From Paenibacillus hemerocallicola (GTDB taxonomy: Bacteria > Bacillota > Bacilli > Paenibacillales > NBRC-103111): a stretch of DNA of 64,000 nt. The position numbers and the translations under genes are program-made. A model generated the notes under the pieces. The model had not been told where the DNA came from. It saw only the letters and a list, made by a program, of their open reading frames with translations, and searched no databases. Of the stretch, positions 17,420 to 24,896 are shown in pieces (positions within the stretch are counted from its first letter, which is position 1; every line of letters begins with the position of its first letter). Location: NCBI RefSeq assembly GCF_006265175.1, contig NZ_VDCQ01000022.1:1-64000 (forward strand), given 5' to 3'.

Positions 17420-18085
17420 TTAATGTTTGCCCGCCATATCCAGTACGGAAGTATCCTGGAACGACGCGTCGGTGAAGGCTACCATCGTCAGGATGAACAT
17501 GATGGACATGATCACGAATACGCCCATCCAGACAAAGCTCGATACGCGCTGCGCGCGCGGTCCGATCGTGATGCCCCAGCTGACCAGGAACGACCACATG
17601 CCGTTCGTAAAGTGGAAAGTCGCGGCCAGAACGCCGATCAAGTACAGCGTGAAGTAGGTCGGTGTGGTGAAAATTTCGTGCATGACGACGCCCAGACCAT
17701 CGTGAGTCTCGTTGCCGATCGCCACCTGGAACCTGGTTTGGAAGAAGTGCCATGCGATGAAGATTAGCGTGACGACGCCCGTTACCCGCTGCAGCGTAAA
17801 CATCAGGTTGCGGAAATACCCGTAACGGTTCACGTTGTTGCGCGATTGGAAAGCGACGAACAAGCCGTAAATGCCGTGATACAAAATAGGCAGCCAGATA
17901 CCGAACACTTCCAGAAAAATAACGAGCGGCAAGCTGTTCAGCCATCGTACCGAATCGATGAACGCCTGATGTCCTCCGTTGAACGCTTCATAGTTCGTAA
18001 TCAAGTGTTCGACCAGAAAAAAGCCGACGGGTATTACACCGAGCAAGGAGTGAAGCTTTCGGTAGTAATAGGAATTACCGGTCAT
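17420..18085 (-). CDS. sdhC: succinate dehydrogenase cytochrome b558 subunit
   Basis: 221 aa. Membrane anchor with five hydrophobic segments that holds haem b and passes electrons to menaquinone, as in Bacillus SdhC (single anchor subunit, no SdhD; none is present here). Histidines in KLHSLLGVIPVGFFLVEHL, YHGIYG and AWHFFQTRF are the likely haem ligands. ATG 18085 is chosen because the protein begins with the conserved NSYYYRKLHSLLG. A weak GGGGG site lies 11 bases upstream; a longer frame to 18211 adds residues unlike the family. It is the first gene of sdhCAB. A perfect inverted repeat at 18188-18228 in the leader is a probable regulatory site. Confidence 0.93.
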   Translation of the reverse strand: MTGNSYYYRKLHSLLGVIPVGFFLVEHLITNYEAFNGGHQAFIDSVRWLNSLPLVIFLEVFGIWLPILYHGIYGLFVAFQSRNNVNRYGYFRNLMFTLQRVTGVVTLIFIAWHFFQTRFQVAIGNETHDGLGVVMHEIFTTPTYFTLYLIGVLAATFHFTNGMWSFLVSWGITIGPRAQRVSSFVWMGVFVIMSIMFILTMVAFTDASFQDTSVLDMAGKH

Positions 18086-18187
18086 GGAAACGAGTTCCCC
18101 CCTAGAGAAATATGACAACGTGTGCAAAACAAACCATCTCTCATTGTACTCCCGAGTTTGACAAGCGTCAACAAAATGTCGTATACA

Positions 18188-18228
18188 GTCGAAATATCGA
18201 CAGTATCGCACATCGTCGATATTTCGAC
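18188..18228. promoter_or_regulatory. perfect inverted repeat upstream of sdhC
   Basis: GTCGAAATATCGAC (18188-18201) and GTCGATATTTCGAC (18215-18228) are exact reverse complements with 13 bases between. Each arm is itself nearly palindromic. It lies about 100-145 bases before sdhC and may bind the divergent LysR protein or another regulator, or fold in the mRNA leader. Confidence 0.6.
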
Positions 18229-18357
18229 GTTATCGGCATCATGCGTATACTTGCCTATTTTGCCAAGGAAGGACATGTTTAAACCCAGGATTGTGAACAA
18301 TGTTTGACAGCTTTCATGTTACTCCCAAAGGTCTTATAATGGAAGTGCCGATTTATT

Positions 18358-18369
18358 ATAATCGGTTAT
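18358..18369. promoter_or_regulatory. CcpC-type box ATAA-N4-TTAT
   Basis: ATAATCGGTTAT matches the ATAA-N4-TTAT consensus known for the LysR regulator CcpC of Bacillus citrate-cycle genes. It lies between sdhC and the divergent LysR gene, about 170 bases before the LysR start, within an AT-rich stretch with CCGATT/AATCGG arms. The match is short, so chance is possible. Confidence 0.45.
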
Positions 18370-18540
18370 GCAATAAAGGTATAAGAGCACATTGGCGCCT
18401 ATAAGAGATCCTTATGGACGATCCCGGTTGTCAGCCGTATATTTGGATGGTACCACATCAAGCATCGCCCTATTAATTAACCAAATTCGTTATTGCTGAA
18501 CCTCATTGCGCTATCCTATTTAATGAAGGAGCTGAATCGC

Positions 18541-19446
18541 ATGCTGCCGAATTTGGAAGCATTCGCCTCCGTCGTCGAACACGGAAGCTTGAACCGGGCC
18601 GCCCAGACGCTCAATATTTCGCAGCCCGCGCTTTCGCGGAAAATCGCCCAGCTCGAGGAGCAGCTCGGCATTTTGCTGTTCGATCGCAAAGGGAAAAAGC
18701 TGGAGCTGACCAGACTCGGTCAAATCTGCTACGAGTATGCGATCGAGCTGTCCGAGATGGAGCGCAAGCTTCTGCTGCGCATCGCCGAATACCGCTCGTC
18801 CTACAAGAGCATTACGATCGGCGCGAGCCTGACCACGCTGCAATCGACGCTTCCCGACCTGATCGCCTTGTATACCCGCGATTTTCCGGAGACGGATATT
18901 AAGGCCATAACCGGGAAGACGCACGAAATCGTCAGCCTCGTCAAAGAAAAAAAAGTCGATCTCGGGCTTGTCGCCTCGAAAATCGACAGTCCCGAGCTCA
19001 CCTGCGTCCCGTTGTTCGACGATCATCTCTGTCTCGTGCTGCCCGCATACCATAAGTGGGCGGACAAGCCGGCGATCGAGATCACCGAGCTGCAAGAGCT
19101 GCCGATGATCTTGTTCTCGAAAGGAACGTGGTACCGCATCCTGATGGACGAGCTGTTCCACCGGTACACGGTGTATCCGGACGTGAAGATGGAAATCGAT
19201 TCGTTCGAGGCGATTCTCCGTCTCGTCTCTACCTGCAACGTAGCGACGCTGCTGCCGAAATCATACTTGCGCCAGATGATGCTGGACAACAACGGACTCG
19301 TGCTGCGCAACATTCCGGAGCTGCAAGAAACGACGAGAACGACGTCCCTTCTATTCGGTCACGAATCGACGCTCAACGCTTCGACGCGCCAATGGATTCG
19401 CAAAGCGAAGGAGCATTATGCGCGCGACGGCAACGCCCTCCTGTAA
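18541..19446 (+). CDS. LysR-family regulator, CcpC-like
   Basis: 301 aa. The N-terminal winged helix-turn-helix (LEAFASVVEHGSLNRAAQTL, NISQPALSRKIAQLEEQLGI) is followed by a LysR substrate-binding domain (SITIGASLTTLQSTLPDLIA, KKVDLGLVASKID, FDDHLCLVLPAYHK). ATG 18541 has AAGGAG nine bases upstream; in-frame starts at 18493 and 18523 lack a site. It is divergent from sdhCAB with an ATAA-N4-TTAT box between them. In Bacillus, CcpC represses aconitase and citrate synthase in response to citrate; control of sdh or citrate-cycle genes here is inferred from position. It ends 12 bases before the converging antiporter gene. Confidence 0.85.
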   Translation: MLPNLEAFASVVEHGSLNRAAQTLNISQPALSRKIAQLEEQLGILLFDRKGKKLELTRLGQICYEYAIELSEMERKLLLRIAEYRSSYKSITIGASLTTLQSTLPDLIALYTRDFPETDIKAITGKTHEIVSLVKEKKVDLGLVASKIDSPELTCVPLFDDHLCLVLPAYHKWADKPAIEITELQELPMILFSKGTWYRILMDELFHRYTVYPDVKMEIDSFEAILRLVSTCNVATLLPKSYLRQMMLDNNGLVLRNIPELQETTRTTSLLFGHESTLNASTRQWIRKAKEHYARDGNALL

Positions 19447-19458
19447 GCGATCCTCGCG

Positions 19459-20682
19459 CTACTCCTCCAAGCCCAGCCTCCTCGCCGCATAGGCGGTCGA
19501 GCTGGCCTGCACGACAATCGTAAGCAGGATGGCCATAAAGGTGACCGCGGCGATAACGTCGGCATGGGCGATACCCGCTCCCGCGATCATCCCGGACAGC
19601 GCGGCGGGGATGACTCCCGTTTCCCGCACCCAGCACATGAACAGCAGCTCATTCCGCTCCCACTTCGCTCTGCGGTCCGGCAGAGCGCACGCGTACACCG
19701 TTGCGGGACGCGCGATCGCCATGAATACGACGATGACGGCGAGCCCCGGCAGCAAATAATGTTTCACGACGCCGAAGTCGACTTGGCTTCCCAATAAGAT
19801 GAATATAAGCATCCGCATGATGACCGTAATGTTATCGGAGAAATGCGCCATTTCATGCAGCTTGTCCTCCATCCTCAAGCCGAATGCCCCGGAATTGCCC
19901 CATAACAGCCCTGCCGTAAACGTAGCCATAAAGCCGCTCACCCCAAGCTGCTCCCCGAGCAAATAAGCGCCCAATGCCGTAACGACCATCGCGATCGTCG
20001 TATAATCCCGCAGAAAACCGACCCGCAAATGGGCAACCAAATACGTCATCAGAAACCCGGCGACCAAGCCGAGCAAAATGCCCCCTGCGGCCGATTTGAC
20101 GAAATCGGCGACGGCTCCGGCAAGCGTCACCTTCTCCGTGCCGAGAATAACCGCCATGATCGAGAAGGTCAAGATGGATCCGGTGGCGTCGTTAAAAGCC
20201 GATTCGCTTTCCACCGTTTCCCGCACCTTCTCGCGAATGCGCACTTGACGGAACACCGGTATGATCGTCGCCGGGTCCGTGGAGCTTATCACCGCTCCGA
20301 GCAGCATGGCATGCAACCACGGCAAGCCGAGCACGTAGTGGGACGCCGCCGCCACTATGCAAGCGGTAATCAATACGCCCGGCACGCTCAGGAGCGTCAG
20401 CGTCACCCACACCTTCCTCAGCCCGGACAAGCGGATATTCCGGCCGCCGTCGAACAGGATGAGTGCGGAGCCTATGGTCAAAATGAACTGGTTCGTAAAC
20501 GAGCTGCTCGTTTCCGTGACCAGATGAAGTCCTTGTCCGACTACAATGCCGGCCACGAGGAAAAGCGCCACGTCGGGCACCTTGAGGACGGAGGCCAGCT
20601 TCCCCGACACCATGCCCACTGCGAATAGGAAGACTAGCAGAAAAATGACGTGATGGATGATCAGATCCGTTCCGTTGTCCAA
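19459..20682 (-). CDS. CPA1-type cation:proton antiporter
   Basis: 407 aa, about 12 membrane segments. CPA1 signatures are SSTDPATIIPVF (about residue 130) and ESAFNDATGSI (about 158), whose Asn-Asp pair is the ion-binding site of the family. It exchanges Na+ or K+ for H+ across the membrane; the ion cannot be read from sequence. The start is TTG 20682 with GGGAGG eight bases upstream. It is the third gene of a ktrB-ktrA-antiporter operon, 24 bases after ktrA, and would share the c-di-AMP riboswitch of that operon. A K+ or Na+ exit route fitting c-di-AMP potassium control is plausible. Confidence 0.88.
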   Translation of the reverse strand: MDNGTDLIIHHVIFLLVFLFAVGMVSGKLASVLKVPDVALFLVAGIVVGQGLHLVTETSSSFTNQFILTIGSALILFDGGRNIRLSGLRKVWVTLTLLSVPGVLITACIVAAASHYVLGLPWLHAMLLGAVISSTDPATIIPVFRQVRIREKVRETVESESAFNDATGSILTFSIMAVILGTEKVTLAGAVADFVKSAAGGILLGLVAGFLMTYLVAHLRVGFLRDYTTIAMVVTALGAYLLGEQLGVSGFMATFTAGLLWGNSGAFGLRMEDKLHEMAHFSDNITVIMRMLIFILLGSQVDFGVVKHYLLPGLAVIVVFMAIARPATVYACALPDRRAKWERNELLFMCWVRETGVIPAALSGMIAGAGIAHADVIAAVTFMAILLTIVVQASSTAYAARRLGLEE

Positions 20683-20706
20683 GCTCGCCGCCTCCCGTGC
20701 CTGCTA

Positions 20707-21372
20707 TTATGAGCCGACCAGCTCATCCTCGAACGATTCGATCTGCTTGTTCGTCCCGATGATGACCATGACGTCGCGTTCGTTGATCACGTCCGTAGCG
20801 GCAGGGGCGATAATAACGCCGCTTTTTTTATTGATTGCCACGACGCTGCAGCCGTATTTCGCCCTCGGGTCCAGCTCCTTGAGCGTTACCCCGTTCAACT
20901 TGCCCGGTACGGAAAGCTCTACGATCGTATACTCCTTGGACAGCTCGATATAATCCAGCAAATTCGGGTTTACGAGCTGATGAGCGACCCGTATCCCCAT
21001 ATCCCGTTCCGGATAAATGACCCTGTCCACGCCCAGACGTTCCAATACTTTGCCGTGCAGCTCTGTCAACGCTTTCGCCACTACCATTCTCACGCCGAGA
21101 TCTTTCAGCAAAATTGCCGTCATGATGCTGGCCTGTATGTCGTCCCCGATGGCCACGATGGCGCAATCGAAGTTGCGTATGCCGATGGAGCGGAGCGTTT
21201 CCTCCTCGGTCGAATCCGCGACGATCGCATGCGTCAGGACGTCGGCCATCTCGTCCACGGTTTCCTCGTCCCGATCGATCCCGAGCACCTCCAAGCCCTG
21301 GCTGACCAACTCCTTGGCCAGGCTGGAGCCGAACCTTCCCAAGCCGATTACGGCGAATTGCTTCATTTTCAT
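20707..21372 (-). CDS. ktrA: Ktr/Trk potassium uptake regulatory subunit (RCK domains)
   Basis: 221 aa cytoplasmic protein. The N-terminal RCK domain has a nucleotide-binding Rossmann motif (FAVIGLGRFGSSLAKELVSQ, then DRDEE). The C-terminal RCK_C domain is at about 135-221 (YTIVELSVPGKLNGVTLKEL). In Bacillus, KtrA rings gate the KtrB channel with ATP/ADP, and c-di-AMP binds the C-terminal domain. It lies 12 bases after ktrB on the same transcript, so c-di-AMP would act twice: on the riboswitch and on the protein. Confidence 0.9.
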   Translation of the reverse strand: MKMKQFAVIGLGRFGSSLAKELVSQGLEVLGIDRDEETVDEMADVLTHAIVADSTEEETLRSIGIRNFDCAIVAIGDDIQASIMTAILLKDLGVRMVVAKALTELHGKVLERLGVDRVIYPERDMGIRVAHQLVNPNLLDYIELSKEYTIVELSVPGKLNGVTLKELDPRAKYGCSVVAINKKSGVIIAPAATDVINERDVMVIIGTNKQIESFEDELVGS

Positions 21373-21384
21373 ATTGAACTTCTC

Positions 21385-22725
21385 CTATCCGATAATGATT
21401 TTGCCTTCCGGATGTCGGTACAGCTCTTTTTCCGGTTTCGGCTGCAAAGCGTAGGCCAGCGTGATCGGCCCGAGACGGCCCGCGAACATCGTCAGCATGA
21501 TCATGATTTTGCCGAAGACGGTCAAATCCGGGGTCAGTCCCATCGAGAGCCCCACCGTACCGAAAGCGGACGTCACTTCGAACAAAATCATCAAAAATTG
21601 ATGGTCCTCCGTCGTAGACAGCACCATCGCTACGACAATGACGAGAAAGATGGCGAACAACGTCAGCGTAATCGCTTTATAAATACGGTCTTTGGCCAGA
21701 CGGTGATGAAACAGCACGATGTCTTCCTTTCCTCGGATCATAGCTACCATCGCGCCGATAAGCGTAGTAAACGTCGTTGTTTTGATCCCGCCTCCCGTGG
21801 AGCCCGGAGACGCGCCGATGAACATTAAAATAATGATGAAAAATTGCGTCGCTTGGCGAAGACCCGCGATATCCACCGTGTTGGCGCCGGCCGTACGCGG
21901 CGTCACCGATTGAAAGAAAGCCGCGAGCACTTTCCCGGTTCCGTTCAGCGAGCCCAGCGTTCGAGGATTCGTATATTCGAATAGAAAGATGACGATCGCT
22001 CCCAGAACGATCAGAAACGAAGTCATGCTTAGAACGACCTTCGAATGCAGAGACAGCTTCCGCTTCGTTTTATAATCCATAACGTCGGACATGACGATAA
22101 ACCCGATCCCGCCCAATATAATAAGCGCCATCGCCACTACATTGATCAAAACATCGTCCGCATAGGGCATCAGGCTGCGGAATTCGCCGGATAAATCGAA
22201 GCCGGCATTGTTGAACATCGAGACGGCATGGAACAATCCTTTGTAGACCGCCACTCCGACGGGGTAGTCGAACGACCAGCGTATCGCGAACAGCAGCGCG
22301 GCGACCAGCTCGATCGTCAGCGAGTACACGAGCACTTTCCGAATAAGCCGGACGATCCCTTCCATCGAGCCCTGATTCAACGCCTCCTGCAAAATGAGCC
22401 GCTCCCGCAATGAAATCCGTTTGCGCAGGACGAGCGCGATCAGCGTGGACATCGTCATGAAACCGAGACCGCCTATTTGGATCAGCGCCATAATGACCAC
22501 TTGCCCGAAAACGGTAAAATAAGTTCCCGTATCGACGACGACCAAGCCGGTTACGCAGGTCGCGGAAGTCGCCGTAAATAGCGCGTCGATAATCGGAAGA
22601 CCTTCCCCGTTCGAGGTCGAGACGGGCATCGAGAGCAGAAGGCCGCCCAGCAAAATAATTGCGGCGAATCCGATTACGAGAATTTGCGGCGGCGTAAGCC
22701 GCTCGAGTACGGGTTTGCCTTTCAA
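21385..22725 (-). CDS. ktrB: Ktr/Trk-type potassium transporter membrane subunit
   Basis: 446 aa. K+ channel-like uptake subunit with repeated membrane-pore-membrane units; selectivity-filter-like segments are TSATCVTGLVVVDTGTYF, NNAGFDL, SVTPRTAGANT and TSAFGTVGLSMGL. The start is TTG 22725 preceded by GAGGTG about 6 bases upstream and opening LKGKPVLERLTPPQ. The frame extends further upstream to 22812, but that part overlaps the riboswitch terminator and expression platform, so it is rejected. First gene of ktrB-ktrA-antiporter. Confidence 0.92.
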   Translation of the reverse strand: MKGKPVLERLTPPQILVIGFAAIILLGGLLLSMPVSTSNGEGLPIIDALFTATSATCVTGLVVVDTGTYFTVFGQVVIMALIQIGGLGFMTMSTLIALVLRKRISLRERLILQEALNQGSMEGIVRLIRKVLVYSLTIELVAALLFAIRWSFDYPVGVAVYKGLFHAVSMFNNAGFDLSGEFRSLMPYADDVLINVVAMALIILGGIGFIVMSDVMDYKTKRKLSLHSKVVLSMTSFLIVLGAIVIFLFEYTNPRTLGSLNGTGKVLAAFFQSVTPRTAGANTVDIAGLRQATQFFIIILMFIGASPGSTGGGIKTTTFTTLIGAMVAMIRGKEDIVLFHHRLAKDRIYKAITLTLFAIFLVIVVAMVLSTTEDHQFLMILFEVTSAFGTVGLSMGLTPDLTVFGKIMIMLTMFAGRLGPITLAYALQPKPEKELYRHPEGKIIIG

Positions 22726-22780
22726 CGAAATCACCTCATTATGATGGAAACCCGGCCGCACCGTTGTCTTTTTTTGGCAA

Positions 22781-22806
22781 CAAAAAAAGACACTGGAATC
22801 CCAATG
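22781..22806 (-). terminator. riboswitch-controlled terminator
   Basis: On the minus strand CATTGG-GATT-CCAGTG (one G-T pair) is followed by TCTTTTTTTG. A competing pair, GGAAACCACACCGTT (minus strand of 22812-22826) with AACGGTGCGGCC-GGGTTTCC (minus strand of 22746-22765), could form the antiterminator. Confidence 0.7.
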
Positions 22807-22811
22807 CCGCA

Positions 22812-22945
22812 AACGGTGTGGTTTCCTGACTGGAGCCTACGAGGTTAGCTGACGGATTCGGGTTGTTAGGCACCCTATTCGCCTTTCCGCCGGAACGGAT
22901 TGACGAAATTCACCCCTGAAATACATGGTTCCCCCGTTTTCGTAA
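22812..22945 (-). ncRNA. c-di-AMP riboswitch (ydaO/yuaA class)
   Basis: On the minus strand the leader shows, in order, GGGGGAACC (22927-22935), CAGGGGTGAATTTCG (about 22905-22919), AGGGTGCC, CCCGAATCCGTCAGCTAACC and CTCGTAGGC (22835-22862). These are the conserved blocks of the ydaO/yuaA aptamer, which binds cyclic di-AMP and turns genes off. It is followed by a terminator and then ktrB. In Bacillus subtilis the same class controls ktrAB, so low c-di-AMP (low K+) should allow transcription of ktrB, ktrA and the antiporter. Confidence 0.92.
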
Positions 22946-22986
22946 AGAAATTCGGCTCGGTATGGTTGATATTGGCTAACGAAGTG

Positions 22987-23015
22987 ATTATAATCCTGCC
23001 GGGCGAAGATCACAA
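22987..23015 (-). promoter_or_regulatory. sigma-A type promoter of the riboswitch-ktr operon
   Basis: On the minus strand TTGTGA (23010-23015) is followed by 17 bases and TATAAT (22987-22992). Transcription would begin near 22980, about 35 bases before the aptamer. The rest of 23016-23214 shows no gene. Confidence 0.6.
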
Positions 23016-23214
23016 AGCCGCAATTTCATGAAAAACGAGTTGAAAACACGGCTTGAGGCTAATTAGACGGCTAGCCGAGCACTTTTCGTTGTCCTTACCT
23101 TCGTTGCTTCCGTTTAAGAGCTGTTACGCAAATAGCGCATGTAAATGCTGACGGCATCCGAAGTGGCATTTCGAAAAAAAGTGTGATACGGTTAGAAAAA
23201 AAGGGAGGGCTTGC

Positions 23215-24819
23215 ATGCCGCGTCCGCAAACATCATGGCTCGGGACTCTCGCTATTCTCGGAATTGTTCTATTTATCGTTACGAATTGGTGGCCAACCTT
23301 TACGGGAAAAGAAAATAAAAACGCGATGTTGGAGACGCGCCCGTCGATATCGAAGCAGGAGGCCGCAGACGCCGCGGCAACGTATGTGGAGCAATTGGGG
23401 GGCGGTGCGGCAACCAGCCGGTTCGTCGTCTACCAATCCAATAAGCTGCTTAGCGGATACGTGCAGAAGGAGCATATGACGGCGGACTACAAGTCCCGCT
23501 TCCTCGAGCGCGTTCCGATCGACTTCTATCGGGTCGAGCTGAAGACGGACCGAAACGCGGACTATATGGTGGATGTCCATATGACGAACGGCTCGGTTAT
23601 CGGCTGGCAAATGCGCAGCAAAGCCGAAGCGCCGTCCGCAAGAGACGGACGGCGAATGGCGGAAGCGTATTTGCGGCAAGCCGGCAAACCGCTGGACGAC
23701 TACCAGATGCTCCTCCCGAACTCCTCCTCGCCCTACCAATTCGCCTTCGAGCACCGTACCGCCAAGATCGGCGAAGCGAAGCTGCGGGAAATCGTCGAAA
23801 TTCGCGGAGGACAAATCAGCGCATTCCGCACGGAGCTGCGCGTGCCCGACAGCCATTACGCCTGGGTTGCCAAGCAGGACCGCGCCGCCTCGGAGATGAC
23901 GCAATGGAATATGATCCTGTCCGTTCTGATGGGCATAGCCGCCATCGTGCTGGCCATTGTCCACCGCAAGCAGATCGCATTCCTCCGCGGTATTTGGCTG
24001 ACGATTACGTTCCTGGTGCTGTATTGGATCAACAATGCGAATATGCTGCCGGCATTCAAGACGCTTGACGGAACGGGGACCGATCCGTTTCTGACGAGCG
24101 ACGGCGCGCTCGTCATGATTACGGTCATGAACGTCGTCGTGGCCTTCCTCGGCATTATCGGCTATTTTTCATTGGCTTCCGGACAACCGATGTGGCGCGA
24201 GCGCGGACTGCACTTATGGCCCAGATGGCGGGAGCCGGAGTTTGGCCGGGATACGCTGGATAGTATGAAACGGGGGTATTTGCTTGCCTTCCTCATACTC
24301 GGCCTCCAGTCGCTGTTGTTCTTTATCGCCGAGCAACGATTCGATATGTGGGCGGTCAACGACCCGTCCGGATCGATGTACAACCTGCTCAGGCCGGAGC
24401 TGTTTCCGTTGATGGCGTGGACCGCGGCCATATCCGAAGAAGCGATATACCGATTTTTCGGTATCGCCATTTTCAAAAAGCTGCTTCGCAGTACGTTTCT
24501 GGCCGTTCTCGTGCCGAGCATGATATGGGCGTTCAGCCATACCCAGTATCCGATCTATCCCGTATACACCCGATTCGTGGAAGTGACGCTTCTCGGCATC
24601 GTCTTCGGATACGCGTTCCTGAAATTCGGCTTCGCGACCGTCTTATTCGCTCACGCCACGATGGACACTCTGCTCATGAGCTTCTCGCTCATGAATCTGG
24701 GAGAGGCCCGATATGTCGGGCTCGGATTATTTTATATCGCGATGCCGGCACTCGTGGCATGGATCATTTGGCGTCTGCATCACGCCATCGTCGGACGGAG
24801 GAGCATCCGCGTCAACTGA
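23215..24819 (+). CDS. CPBP-family intramembrane metalloprotease
   Basis: 534 aa. One N-terminal membrane segment (residues about 9-25), then a long extracytoplasmic part (about 26-225) and about eight further membrane segments. The C-terminal CPBP (CAAX protease and bacteriocin-processing) domain has the glutamate motif ISEEAIYR and the histidine motifs AFSHTQYP and FAHATMD, which together form the metal site. Most homologues are only about 250-300 aa, so the N-terminal extracytoplasmic domain is an extra module. ATG 23215 follows GGGAGGG. Function is unknown; processing of membrane or secreted peptides is a family-level guess. Monocistronic, ending at the 24847-24884 terminator. Confidence 0.85.
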   Translation: MPRPQTSWLGTLAILGIVLFIVTNWWPTFTGKENKNAMLETRPSISKQEAADAAATYVEQLGGGAATSRFVVYQSNKLLSGYVQKEHMTADYKSRFLERVPIDFYRVELKTDRNADYMVDVHMTNGSVIGWQMRSKAEAPSARDGRRMAEAYLRQAGKPLDDYQMLLPNSSSPYQFAFEHRTAKIGEAKLREIVEIRGGQISAFRTELRVPDSHYAWVAKQDRAASEMTQWNMILSVLMGIAAIVLAIVHRKQIAFLRGIWLTITFLVLYWINNANMLPAFKTLDGTGTDPFLTSDGALVMITVMNVVVAFLGIIGYFSLASGQPMWRERGLHLWPRWREPEFGRDTLDSMKRGYLLAFLILGLQSLLFFIAEQRFDMWAVNDPSGSMYNLLRPELFPLMAWTAAISEEAIYRFFGIAIFKKLLRSTFLAVLVPSMIWAFSHTQYPIYPVYTRFVEVTLLGIVFGYAFLKFGFATVLFAHATMDTLLMSFSLMNLGEARYVGLGLFYIAMPALVAWIIWRLHHAIVGRRSIRVN

Positions 24820-24846
24820 TTGTTCGTGGCAATCGAATCCGATATG

Positions 24847-24884
24847 AAAAGCCCGAAGGCTCAATTGCGCCTTCGGGCTTTTTT
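24847..24884. terminator. bidirectional terminator between the CPBP gene and uvrC
   Basis: AAAAGCCCGAAGGC and GCCTTCGGGCTTTTTT form a strong stem with A/T tracts on both sides, serving the converging genes. Confidence 0.9.
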
Positions 24885-24896
24885 GCGCTATTTGCC

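Noticed and set aside
18304-18340. TTGACA ... TATAAT promoter pair for the LysR gene
   Set aside because: Spacing is 25 bases, too long for a sigma-A promoter; the TATAAT alone may still be used with a weaker -35.
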